From NCBI GenBank assembly GCA_964633355.1, contig CAZWGO010000030.1, positions 1 through 22,815 on the forward strand: a stretch of DNA of 22,815 bases, given 5' to 3'. The notes beneath the pieces are model-generated. The model was not told where the DNA came from, did not search any database, and saw only the letters and a program-made list of their open reading frames with translations. Each line of letters begins with the position of its first letter. The first letter of the stretch is position 1. The stretch is from Micavibrio_B sp964633355 (GTDB lineage: Bacteria > Pseudomonadota > Alphaproteobacteria > Micavibrionales > Micavibrionaceae). This document shows positions 1 to 5,491 of the stretch, piece after piece. Made by a program: the position numbers and the translations under genes.

Positions 1-2
1 AA

Positions 3-317
3 ATACAGGAAATTCAGTCTGAAAACGAGCATTTATCCCTAATGAGCGCCTCGCAGCGTGTTGGCTGCCTGTTGTTACAGCTTTCATCCGGCATGATCGG
101 TAAAGGAGGAACATTTTCATTCCCTTACGATAAAGCTCTCGCGGCTTCTAGATTGGGTATGAAGCCTGAAACATTTTCACGGGCGCTGGCGCAGCTAAGA
201 TTGATCGATGTTCATGCCAGCGGGCCGGAGATTAAAATCGAAAGTTTTGGAAAACTCATGGAATATTGCTGTCATCAATGTTCTTCCATGCCCGGCGAAT
301 GCCGTAAGGCAAAATAA
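3..317 (+). CDS. Crp/Fnr-family transcriptional regulator, C-terminal part (5' truncated)
   Basis: The reading frame is open from the window edge, so the start lies upstream; the first ATG at 42 is internal. The visible part reads as the end of the dimerisation helix (IQEIQSENEHLSLMSASQRV, then GCLLLQL) followed by a winged helix-turn-helix: YDKALAASRLGMKPETFSRA is the recognition-helix region typical of Crp/Fnr proteins, and the wing follows. The sensory N-terminal cyclic-nucleotide-binding-like domain is missing, so the signal is unknown. The tail carries three cysteines in CCHQC and another in GEC near the end, which is unusual for the wing end of the family and might bind metal or be redox-active (inference). 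A hairpin directly overlaps the stop codon. Family assignment is fairly firm; the subfamily is not known. Confidence 0.75.
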   Translation: MQEIQSENEHLSLMSASQRVGCLLLQLSSGMIGKGGTFSFPYDKALAASRLGMKPETFSRALAQLRLIDVHASGPEIKIESFGKLMEYCCHQCSSMPGECRKAK

Positions 318-345
318 AGCGGCTGACCTATGCCAGCCGCTTTAT
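315..345. terminator. Bidirectional hairpin terminator between the Crp/Fnr gene and the EF-hand gene
   Basis: A 10-bp perfect stem, AAAGCGGCTG (316-325) with CAGCCGCTTT (334-343), and an 8-nt loop. On the minus strand the stem is followed by TTTATTTT-like sequence, so it fits best as the terminator of the minus-strand EF-hand gene; on the plus strand the U-tract is poor. The stop codon of the Crp/Fnr gene lies at the foot of the stem. Confidence 0.65.
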
Positions 346-357
346 AGGAGCTAAATA

Positions 358-657
358 CTAATCAGCGGCTTTTTTCATTGCCTTTTTTTCTTCCCATTCT
401 TTTTTCATTGAAGCTGTCACTTCATCCTTGGATAAGGAGCCATCGGAATTTGCATCGGCTTCTGTGAACATTTTTGCGGCTTTGGCGTCATGTTCGGATT
501 TGCTGATCATGCCGTCAGAATTTGTGTCGGCTTCCATAAACTTCTTATCGACTTTCATTTTCAGCATTTCCGCTTTATCGCCTTCGTGATGCTCGGCCAA
601 TGCAGGCGCTGCAGCAAGAGTCATTGCGGCCATTGTCATCATAAGTGCTTTTTTCAT
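358..657 (-). CDS. Secreted EF-hand calcium-binding protein
   Basis: 99 aa. Residues 1-21 form a Sec signal peptide (KK, hydrophobic Met/Ala core, cleavage after ALA21), so the mature protein of about 78 aa is expected in the periplasm. Two canonical EF-hand loops follow: residues 44-55 (DTNSDGMISKSE) and 68-79 (DANSDGSLSKDE), each with Asp at loop positions 1 and 5, Gly at 6 and Glu at 12, so both should bind Ca2+. The C-terminus is rich in Lys and Glu and probably helical. The start is supported by AAAGGAG about 9 nt upstream. It is divergent from the DedA gene, with about 120 bp of shared intergenic DNA. Small two-EF-hand periplasmic proteins are common in Proteobacteria as Ca2+ buffers or sensors; the precise role is unknown. 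Confidence 0.87.
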   Translation of the reverse strand: MKKALMMTMAAMTLAAAPALAEHHEGDKAEMLKMKVDKKFMEADTNSDGMISKSEHDAKAAKMFTEADANSDGSLSKDEVTASMKKEWEEKKAMKKAAD

Positions 658-777
658 TGGAAAATCTCCTTTAAGGTTTAGTTGATATTTAGACTGTATT
701 GTCGATTGTTAGAGAAGCTAGGGCGGATAGGCAGTTGGTAAAGCATAAAAAAATGAATAAATTCGGGAACTTTTTTA

Positions 778-1374
778 ATGGGCTTTGATGTCGACAGCCT
801 CATAAAAACATTCGGTTACATGGGTGTATGGACAATTATATTTGCAGAAACCGGAATCTTGTTCGGTGTATTGCTGCCCGGGGATACGCTGCTAATTGCA
901 GCGGGTATTCTGGCGGCCAACGGTCATTTCGATATTACGGTGATGGCATTCGGTTGTTTTATCGCTGCTCTCATAGGCAATTTATTTGGTTATGAACTTG
1001 GTTCGCGCTGGGGGAAGCCGTTTTTGGAAAAATACGGTCCTCAGCTGACAACACCGGAAAAGATCGCCAAGACATACGAGATTCTGAAAAAACATGAAAA
1101 AGTCGGGATCGTTATTTCCCGCTTTTTGCCGGCGGCGCGCACCTTCGCCCCGTTTCTGGGCGGCGTGATTAAAATGAAATACGCGTCTTTTGTCCTTTAT
1201 TCGGTTCTGGGCGCCATATTATGGGGGGCGGGGCTCCCTTATCTGGGCTTTTATCTCGGCGCGATCCTGCCGCCATGGTTTATGGATTTACTGATTATTC
1301 CAGTTGTGGTTTTCATCCTCGGGGCTGTAGGCTGGCCGTATTGTAAGAAAAAATTCCGTAAAGAGAAGATTTAG
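778..1374 (+). CDS. DedA-family inner membrane protein
   Basis: 198 aa, a usual length for the family. Signature pieces in order: FAETG with Glu24 and LLPGD (residues 32-36) in the first re-entrant/membrane segment; GNLFGYELGSRWG (67-79); and the SRFLPAARTFAP motif (114-125) carrying the two conserved arginines R115 and R121. A hydrophobic C-terminal segment ends in a basic tail KKKFRKEKI. DedA proteins are multi-pass inner-membrane proteins linked to undecaprenyl-phosphate or phospholipid flipping and to envelope homeostasis; which lipid this one handles cannot be told from sequence. ATG 778 is the only reasonable start, because an in-frame stop sits at 754; the Shine-Dalgarno is weak (only GGGA about 10 nt upstream). 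It is followed 4 nt later by the candidate secE promoter. Confidence 0.88.
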   Translation: MGFDVDSLIKTFGYMGVWTIIFAETGILFGVLLPGDTLLIAAGILAANGHFDITVMAFGCFIAALIGNLFGYELGSRWGKPFLEKYGPQLTTPEKIAKTYEILKKHEKVGIVISRFLPAARTFAPFLGGVIKMKYASFVLYSVLGAILWGAGLPYLGFYLGAILPPWFMDLLIIPVVVFILGAVGWPYCKKKFRKEKI

Positions 1375-1378
1375 GCTC

Positions 1379-1407
1379 TTGCCTTTTACCTGCGCTTTAG
1401 GCATAAC
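1379..1407 (+). promoter_or_regulatory. Candidate promoter of secE-nusG
   Basis: TTGCCT (1379-1384), 17-bp spacer, CATAAC (1402-1407). It begins 4 bp after the dedA stop codon. The predicted transcript start is near 1414, giving a leader of about 75 nt that contains a possible hairpin (CGTAG 1433-1437 with CTACG 1453-1457). It matches the promoter pattern seen before other units in this window. Confidence 0.5.
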
Positions 1408-1472
1408 TCTGCTATTCCCGAAAATCAGTTATCGTAGAAAACGCCCCCGGCGCTACGAACGGCTGGAGGAAA

Positions 1473-1487
1473 ATGAAAGATTATTAA
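1473..1487 (+). other. Possible four-codon leader ORF (MKDY) just before secE
   Basis: ATG AAA GAT TAT TAA lies 1 nt before the secE ATG (TAAGATG). The only strong Shine-Dalgarno (GGAGG, 1465-1469) sits 3 nt before this ATG and 19 nt before the secE ATG, too far for normal use by secE. A ribosome ending on the mini-ORF could re-initiate at secE. This is a reading of spacing only. Confidence 0.3.
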
Positions 1488-1488
1488 G

Positions 1489-1677
1489 ATGGCATCACCC
1501 GTAGAATTTATTAAACAGGTTCGCACCGAAGTTAAAAAAGTGACGTGGCCAACGCGCGCGGAAACCACGCAGAGCGCGATCGCCGTTTTCATTATGGTAG
1601 TGATTGCATCTCTTTTCCTGTTTGGAGCAGACCAGCTGATCTCGCTGGTTATCCGTAAAATTCTCGGTTTAGGTTGA
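1489..1677 (+). CDS. secE: Preprotein translocase subunit SecE
   Basis: 62 aa, the short single-TM form usual outside enterobacteria. Residues 1-24 hold the amphipathic cytoplasmic helix with the family signature FIKQVRTEVKKVTWPTRAE (Trp-Pro at 20-21); residues about 30-55 form the single transmembrane helix. SecE clamps the two halves of SecY and is essential for the SecYEG channel in the inner membrane. Adjacency to nusG (17 bp gap) is the nearly universal bacterial arrangement. The start has no well-placed Shine-Dalgarno of its own (see the mini-ORF at 1473), and no upstream in-frame ATG exists before the stop at 1474. A tRNA-Trp gene, often found before secE in related bacteria, is not present in the 114-bp gap. 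Confidence 0.95.
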   Translation: MASPVEFIKQVRTEVKKVTWPTRAETTQSAIAVFIMVVIASLFLFGADQLISLVIRKILGLG

Positions 1678-1694
1678 TTGAAAGGACATAAATC

Positions 1695-2252
1695 ATGACT
1701 GCAGCCGCTTCTGTTACTACGCCTAAAATGCGCTGGTATGTTCTCCATGTTTACTCCGGTTTCGAGGCGAAAGTCGCCGAAGCCATTCGTGAAAAGGTCA
1801 AGAAAAAAGGTCTTGAAGATTACTTGGGCGATATCATGGTCCCGACCGAACAGGTCACCGAAATCAAGCGCGGCCAGCGCGTGAACGCCGAGCGTAAAGT
1901 ATTCCCGGGCTATGTGCTGGCGAAAATTGCGATGACCGACGAGGTCTGGCACCTCGTTAAAGATACGCCGAAAGTCACAGGCTTCCTTGGTGCCGGTAAC
2001 AAGCCGGTTCCTGTTTCCGAAAAAGAAGCCGAGCGCCTGATCAATCAAATCAAAGAAGGCGGTGTCAAACCGAAGAACACGATTACTTTCGACATCGGCG
2101 AAAAAGTCAAAGTCATGGAAGGCCCGTTTGCCTCCTTCGAAGGTATGGTCGAAGAAGTCGACGACGAAAAAGCCCGCGTTAAAGTATCGGTCTCGATCTT
2201 TGGCCGTGCGACTCCGGTTGAACTTGAATTCTCGCAGGTCGAGAAAATCTAA
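1695..2252 (+). CDS. nusG: Transcription termination/antitermination factor NusG
   Basis: 185 aa. The NGN domain starts at RWYVLHVYSGFEAKVAEAI (residues 13-31) and includes the VFPGYVLAKI strand; the KOW domain spans about 132-185 and includes VKVMEGPFASFEGMVEEVD. NusG binds the clamp helices of beta' and the beta gate loop to suppress pausing, and its KOW domain links RNA polymerase to Rho or to ribosomal protein S10. A short Thr/Ala-rich N-terminal extension (residues 1-11) precedes the NGN domain. GAAAGGA lies about 8 nt before ATG 1695. It ends the secE-nusG unit; an intrinsic terminator follows the stop codon by about 20 bp. Confidence 0.97.
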   Translation: MTAAASVTTPKMRWYVLHVYSGFEAKVAEAIREKVKKKGLEDYLGDIMVPTEQVTEIKRGQRVNAERKVFPGYVLAKIAMTDEVWHLVKDTPKVTGFLGAGNKPVPVSEKEAERLINQIKEGGVKPKNTITFDIGEKVKVMEGPFASFEGMVEEVDDEKARVKVSVSIFGRATPVELEFSQVEKI

Positions 2253-2274
2253 ACAGATTAAAATTGCAATTTTG

Positions 2275-2320
2275 AAAAAGCCTCTGCTAGAGTTTGAAAA
2301 AACAAAAGCAGGGGTTTTTT
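2275..2320 (+). terminator. Intrinsic terminator after nusG
   Basis: Stem of 14 bp with two G-U pairs: 2275-2288 (AAAAAGCCTCTGCT) pairs with 2307-2320 (AGCAGGGGTTTTTT), with an 18-nt A-rich loop. The run of T at 2315-2320 is the U-tract. The 3' arm also supplies the only Shine-Dalgarno-like sequence (AGGGG) for the gene at 2322. Confidence 0.8.
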
Positions 2321-2321
2321 A

Positions 2322-2582
2322 ATGAGTAAATTAAATCTTTTTCTATGTGAATCGGATCCGTCCAAATTACCACCGCCTTGCAATGGCGTTCTTCTTAGAA
2401 ATGCATTATCCGCACTTTATAATACTGAAGTGGGCTATGGCAGGGATAAGCCTGATCCAACTATTAGGCATAAAGAAATCTTTGCCGAGATGTGCCAAGG
2501 TAATGTCGTGACCATTACTGAGATGGTGAATGCTTTAAATCAAAAAAGCTCGTATGCCGGTCCCAGAATGAGAGGGCATTAA
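2322..2582 (+). CDS. Small protein of unknown function
   Basis: 86 aa; I do not recognise a family. The sequence is soluble-looking, with no signal peptide or membrane segment, two cysteines (C9, C20) around a PPP turn and a probable helix around RHKEIFAEMCQG to ITEMVNALNQ. Codon use looks coding, and the stop overlaps the next start (TAATG). The ATG follows the T-run of the nusG terminator by 1 nt, and AGGGG in that terminator's 3' arm is at suitable spacing (about 7 nt). No separate promoter is evident, so expression may depend on readthrough of the terminator or a promoter inside nusG. It could be a spurious reading frame, but the neighbour overlap and spacing favour a real gene. Confidence 0.55.
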   Translation: MSKLNLFLCESDPSKLPPPCNGVLLRNALSALYNTEVGYGRDKPDPTIRHKEIFAEMCQGNVVTITEMVNALNQKSSYAGPRMRGH

Positions 2583-2767
2583 TGCCGCTCTCTATGTTCT
2601 TTCGTTCATCGGTAGGATCAAGTAAAGAAGAGGTTTTTTGCAGGGACACAAGTTCATATTTGATCGAAAAAAAGAAGTCAAAGGAGGCGATCAAGCCTCT
2701 GACTCCATTGATCGAAAACCGTGAGGAGCCGCGTTTTCTAAAGCCGCATATTAATTTGTGGCCTTAA
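2582..2767 (+). CDS. Small basic protein of unknown function
   Basis: 61 aa; not recognised. It is rich in Lys/Arg/Ser (for example EKKKSKEAIKPL) with no membrane segment. Its ATG shares one base with the stop of the preceding gene (TAATG), a layout typical of translational coupling, and GAGAGGG lies about 6 nt before the start. The stop codon at 2765-2767 overlaps the stop of the convergent minus-strand DUF218 pseudogene by 3 bases. Short length and lack of known relatives make this call weak. Confidence 0.4.
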   Translation: MPLSMFFRSSVGSSKEEVFCRDTSSYLIEKKKSKEAIKPLTPLIENREEPRFLKPHINLWP

Positions 2768-3490
2768 AGTTCTAAAGCGATGCGTGTGCTTTCTACATCA
2801 ACCTTAATGTCTTTGAAATAAGCTCGGAATAAAGGTTCTTTTGCGTCAAAGCGCGGGCCTGTTTTATCGGCTTCGGTCATAACCGTGGCATAGGCCAGAG
2901 GGTCCTGGCTCCAATTTTTTTTGGTAAAGCCGAGAGGATAGACGCCCTCGACAGAGATAACAGGAACTTCGCCTAGTTCCTTCCGCATAGTCCCATGCAC
3001 GCGGCGCTGGCCGTAAGCCAAAGTTACCACCTGTATCGGCGAGCCATCTTCCAAAAGGAGATCCCGAGCATTTATGATTTTCTGACCTGTATTTGTTCCC
3101 TGAATCGTATGAACAGCCTTAGATTTTATGAGCTCCATGAAAGTATCAGAGCCAACAGCCTGTGCAAAAATGCGGGCGATATAAAAAGCTTCGGTTTCTC
3201 CAGATATGGGTAGGCTTTGATGGTCGGCTTTTAAGCGATTTGATAAAACTGTAGTTTGCCAATCTTTGGCTTTTTTGCTTCCAGCGAATACGACGCGGTT
3301 GAATTCGCCTGACAGATAAAGCTCTGCGCCGCGCTGGGCAACATAAGCGCTCGCCGTCCCCTCGCCATCCAGATAAAAGAGTGCCGCTTTTTAGGGGCGG
3401 TGTGCTGGGGTAAAGCAGGTGATCGTTAATCGCATCGACTCGGGCAAGGTCCTTGCGTCCGGTCCAGTATTTCAAAAGATAATTAATCAT
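2764..3490 (-). pseudogene. YdcF/SanA/ElyC-like (DUF218) protein, disrupted by one frameshift
   Basis: From ATG at 3490 the frame encodes MINYLLKYWTGRKDLARVDA and on to ..PSTPPLK, then departs from sense. A second frame, open from about 3391 down to the stop at 2764, encodes the rest: AALFYLDGEGTASAYVAQRG, LSGEFNRVVFAGS, a Glu in GETEAFYIARIFAQ, NTGQKIINARDLL, and VVTLAYGQRRVHG. Removing one T from the run at 3388-3392 (+ strand) joins both into one protein of about 241 aa. The order of strand, Glu-containing helix, NT..n..ar..ll and VT..y..R fits the DUF218 fold, a family linked to envelope polysaccharide or peptidoglycan homeostasis. The ATG at 3138 is internal to the original protein. A sequencing error in the homopolymer would give the same picture. 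Confidence 0.75.
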
Positions 3491-3495
3491 GAGGT

Positions 3496-3524
3496 CTTAT
3501 AAAGTGCAATTTAGATTATGGCAA
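3496..3524 (-). promoter_or_regulatory. Candidate promoter of the DUF218 pseudogene; would give a leaderless mRNA
   Basis: On the minus strand: TTGCCA (3519-3524), 17-bp spacer, TATAAG (3496-3501). Only 5 nt separate the -10 box from the ATG at 3490, so transcription would start at or next to the start codon. No Shine-Dalgarno is present, consistent with leaderless translation. Confidence 0.5.
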
Positions 3525-3545
3525 TAATATTTTTATCCTTAATCC

Positions 3546-3575
3546 TTGCTTTTACCCCACTAATCCCCTTATAAC
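3546..3575 (+). promoter_or_regulatory. Candidate promoter of rplK-rplA
   Basis: TTGCTT (3546-3551), 18-bp spacer, TATAAC (3570-3575). The predicted start is near 3582, immediately before a small hairpin (3585-3601) and the L1-site-like structure. It is divergent from the DUF218 promoter, with about 20 bp between the two -35 boxes. Confidence 0.55.
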
Positions 3576-3604
3576 CCATCCCAAGTCTTAAAGTTTAAGA
3601 CCTT

Positions 3605-3655
3605 CGTGGGAGGCTGACTGTCAAAATACTGCCAGACAGGGCCATCTACACCACG
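3605..3655 (+). promoter_or_regulatory. Candidate ribosomal protein L1 binding site (autoregulatory leader of rplK-rplA)
   Basis: Outer stem CGTGG (3605-3609) with CCACG (3651-3655); asymmetric internal loop (GA against ATCTACA); inner stem GGCT (3612-3615) with GGCC (3640-3643); a GA bulge; then CTGTC (3618-3622) with GACAG (3635-3639). The string GTGGGAGGCT is, from memory, identical to the L1-binding strand of E. coli 23S rRNA helices 76-77, and the two-helix-plus-asymmetric-loop layout is that of known L1 mRNA sites. In bacteria L1 represses its own rplK-rplA mRNA. The Shine-Dalgarno (AGGAGG, 3672-3677) is 16 nt downstream. Confidence 0.65.
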
Positions 3656-3682
3656 ACCCTTCAATCCTTTTAGGAGGTTATC

Positions 3683-4117
3683 ATGGCCAAGAAAATTAAA
3701 GGCTATATCAAACTACAGGTTGGCGCTAACTCCGCTACCCCATCTCCGCCAATTGGTCCGGCTCTCGGTCAACACGGCGTCAACATCATGGAATTCTGTA
3801 AGGGTTTCAACGCGAAAACTCAGGAAATGGAAAAAGGCATGCCGATCCCGGTTGTCATTACCGTTTTCGAAGATCGTTCTTTCAACTTCATCCTGAAAAC
3901 ACCGCCGATGACTTACTTCATCAAAAAAGCGGCCAAGATCACAAAAGGTCACCAGACTGTTGGTAAAGGCTCAATGGTCGGTTCGATTACCCGCGCGCAA
4001 GCCGAAGAAATCGCAACTGCCAAAATGCCTGATCTGAACGCGAAAGATCTTGAAGGCGCTGTTCAGATGGTAATCGGTTCTGCACGCTCGATGGGCGTAG
4101 AAGTTAAGGGAGCATAA
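3683..4117 (+). CDS. rplK: Large ribosomal subunit protein L11 (uL11)
   Basis: 144 aa, normal length (E. coli 142). The N-terminal domain carries the proline-rich signature ATPSPPIGPALGQHGVNIME (residues 19-38), where thiostrepton-type antibiotics and release factors contact the stalk base; the C-terminal rRNA-binding domain ends in ARSMGVEV. L11 binds the GTPase-associated centre of 23S rRNA and is required for RelA activation in bacteria that have it. An excellent AGGAGG lies 5 nt before the ATG. It is first in the rplK-rplA pair, 5 bp before rplA, and probably under L1 feedback control via the leader. Confidence 0.98.
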   Translation: MAKKIKGYIKLQVGANSATPSPPIGPALGQHGVNIMEFCKGFNAKTQEMEKGMPIPVVITVFEDRSFNFILKTPPMTYFIKKAAKITKGHQTVGKGSMVGSITRAQAEEIATAKMPDLNAKDLEGAVQMVIGSARSMGVEVKGA

Positions 4118-4122
4118 TCGCC

Positions 4123-4809
4123 ATGGCAAAACGTATGACAAAAGCGAACGCTCTCGTTGACCGCAGCAAAATGTATTCACTTGCAGAAGCTGTCGCCATC
4201 CTGAAGAAAGCAAAAACAACCAAGTTTGATGAAACGATCGAAGTTTCTTTCAACCTCGGGATTGATCCACGTCAAAGCGATCAAACGCTGCGCGGCATGA
4301 TCGAGCTGCCAAACGGTACGGGCGCAACTGTGCGCGTTGCCGTTTTCGCAAAAGACAAGAAAGCGGAAGAAGCGAAAGCTGCTGGCGCTGATATCGTCGG
4401 TGCGGAAGATCTGGCAGAAAGCATTCTGGCTGGTAAAATCGATTTCGACCGTTGTATCGCAACGCCTGATTTGATGCCATTAATGGCGAAACTCGGTAAA
4501 GTATTGGGCCCACGCGGTTTGATGCCAAACCCGAAACTTGGCACAGTTACCATGGATGTCAAAAAAGCCGTTGAATCTGCCAAAGGCGGCTCTGTTGAAT
4601 TCCGCGCTGAAAAAGCCGGTATCGTTCATGCAGGCGTTGGCAAGATCTCGTTCGACGATCAGAAACTGGTTGAGAACATCAAGGCTCTGGCCGATGCGAT
4701 CGTTCGTTCCAAGCCACCTGGCGCGAAAGGCACATACATGAAGAAGCTTTCCGTTTCTTCAACGATGGGCCCGGGTCTGAAAATTGACCTTTCCAGCCTC
4801 GCTGCTTAA
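4123..4809 (+). CDS. rplA: Large ribosomal subunit protein L1 (uL1)
   Basis: 228 aa, normal length. Signature pieces: FDETIEVSFNLGIDPRQSDQ near the N-terminus, LGKVLGPRGLMPNPKLGTVT (the hallmark L1 loop contacting rRNA) around residues 126-145, and the C-terminal PPGAKGTYMKKLSVSSTMGP. L1 forms the mobile stalk that helps release deacylated tRNA from the E site and is a translational repressor of its own operon. AAGGGAG in the end of rplK serves as Shine-Dalgarno, so the two genes are tightly coupled. A strong terminator follows, separating the pair from rplJ. Confidence 0.98.
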   Translation: MAKRMTKANALVDRSKMYSLAEAVAILKKAKTTKFDETIEVSFNLGIDPRQSDQTLRGMIELPNGTGATVRVAVFAKDKKAEEAKAAGADIVGAEDLAESILAGKIDFDRCIATPDLMPLMAKLGKVLGPRGLMPNPKLGTVTMDVKKAVESAKGGSVEFRAEKAGIVHAGVGKISFDDQKLVENIKALADAIVRSKPPGAKGTYMKKLSVSSTMGPGLKIDLSSLAA

Positions 4810-4827
4810 TTTAAAAATATAAAATTT

Positions 4828-4865
4828 AAAACCCGCCCAAGTTTAAAAACAAGGGCGGGTTTTTT
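4828..4865 (+). terminator. Intrinsic terminator after rplA
   Basis: Perfect 11-bp stem, AAAACCCGCCC (4828-4838) with GGGCGGGTTTT (4853-4863), 14-nt A-rich loop, and T-run 4860-4865. It cleanly ends the rplK-rplA transcript. Confidence 0.9.
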
Positions 4866-4897
4866 GTGAGATAAGTTGGTTTTTTATAAAGTTTTTC

Positions 4898-4926
4898 TTG
4901 CCAATTAATTATGTTTATATTACATA
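4898..4926 (+). promoter_or_regulatory. Candidate promoter of the orphan gene between rplA and rplJ
   Basis: TTGCCA (4898-4903), 17-bp spacer, TACATA (4921-4926), in AT-rich DNA 33 bp after the rplA terminator. The predicted start near 4933 gives a leader of about 28 nt. Confidence 0.45.
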
Positions 4927-4960
4927 AGCTCAAATCAATATATATTTCGGAGTGAAACCT

Positions 4961-5236
4961 ATGACAACTGATCTTCCTTCCAATATCCGTCCCCCAAAAA
5001 CTTCCGATGCTTATGCTATGGCTATAGCTAGGGTAAAAAATATCGTTGGCGTCGCTGAAGTTGATGGAAAGTCTCGCTTTGTAGTTCCTGTAGAAGCACA
5101 CCCAGGTTTCCGTGGTCCAAAGCCATCGGATTCTTTTCAAATGGCGGCGCAAGGGATTACGTCCATTCGTGGTGCTATCGAAACATCGCGCAGCGTACAA
5201 TTAGTTACTCTTCAGCAAAGAGCCTGCATACTTTAA
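4961..5236 (+). CDS. Small protein of unknown function, monocistronic
   Basis: 91 aa from ATG 4961; CGGAG (4948-4952) stands 8 nt before it. A longer frame from GTG 4952 is possible but would overlap the Shine-Dalgarno, so I prefer the ATG. No family recognised. The sequence is soluble-looking: a proline-containing N-terminus, a probable helix DAYAMAIARVKNIVGV, a strand pair SRFVVPVEAHPG, and a second helix QMAAQGITSIRGAIE. Only one cysteine, near the end. It has its own promoter and a perfect terminator, so it is insulated from the flanking ribosomal operons. Confidence 0.6.
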   Translation: MTTDLPSNIRPPKTSDAYAMAIARVKNIVGVAEVDGKSRFVVPVEAHPGFRGPKPSDSFQMAAQGITSIRGAIETSRSVQLVTLQQRACIL

Positions 5237-5252
5237 AAGCTGAAATAAATTC

Positions 5253-5280
5253 AAAAAACGCGGCTTTGGCCGCGTTTTTT
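5253..5280 (+). terminator. Intrinsic terminator of the orphan gene
   Basis: Perfect 12-bp stem, AAAAAACGCGGC (5253-5264) with GCCGCGTTTTTT (5269-5280), tetraloop TTTG. Because of the A and T runs it can work in both directions. The rplJ -35 box starts only 3 bp later. Confidence 0.92.
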
Positions 5281-5282
5281 TA

Positions 5283-5311
5283 TTGACTTGATTGTATCCA
5301 GACCATATAAC
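5283..5311 (+). promoter_or_regulatory. Promoter of rplJ-rplL
   Basis: TTGACT (5283-5288), 17-bp spacer, TATAAC (5306-5311); the closest to consensus among the ribosomal promoters here. The predicted start near 5318 leaves a leader of about 174 nt before rplJ. Confidence 0.65.
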
Positions 5312-5317
5312 CACCGC

Positions 5318-5485
5318 AATTCCTGTCCAAGACTGCAGGTCTTTTTAGATAAAGAAGACATTCGCCTGCATAGATAGTGAGTTGGTTACGGCTTTTGGGC
5401 CTATTGCTAGCACACTTGAGTTTTGGATAGGCGGTCATCGAAAGATGGGCCGCTTTTTTGTTGAGATTTTTAAACCCTTTGGGAG
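5318..5485 (+). promoter_or_regulatory. Structured rplJ leader: candidate L10 autoregulatory region with terminator-like hairpin
   Basis: Three elements are visible. A short hairpin AAGAC (5329-5333)/GTCTT (5339-5343) is followed by T5. It is mutually exclusive with TGCAGG (5334-5339)/CCTGCA (5365-5370). Near the end, GCGGTCATC (5431-5439), a GAAA loop, then GATGGGCCGC (5444-5453) and T6 (5454-5459) form an attenuator-like hairpin with one bulged G. In other bacteria the L10-L7/L12 complex binds the rplJ leader to repress translation, and some species add attenuation. Whether this leader matches the known L10 leader family needs a covariance-model search. Confidence 0.5.
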
Positions 5486-5491
5486 AATACG

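Noticed and set aside
1375..1488. tRNA-Trp gene expected before secE
   Set aside because: The 114-bp gap has no cloverleaf-like sequence or TTCRANNC arm; it is filled by a promoter and a leader.
3138..3146. Two separate minus-strand genes (2764-3138 and 3146-3490)
   Set aside because: The frame of the first continues open upstream to about 3391 with DUF218-like sequence, whereas the second frame gives Arg/Ser-rich nonsense after the break; one frameshifted gene explains both.
3380..3400. Programmed frameshift in the DUF218 gene
   Set aside because: The shift needed is +1 at an A5 run on the coding strand with no stop codon or typical stimulator at the shift site; a mutation or sequencing error is simpler.
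4952..4960. GTG start for the 4961 gene
   Set aside because: The GTG overlaps the CGGAG Shine-Dalgarno that is correctly spaced for ATG 4961.
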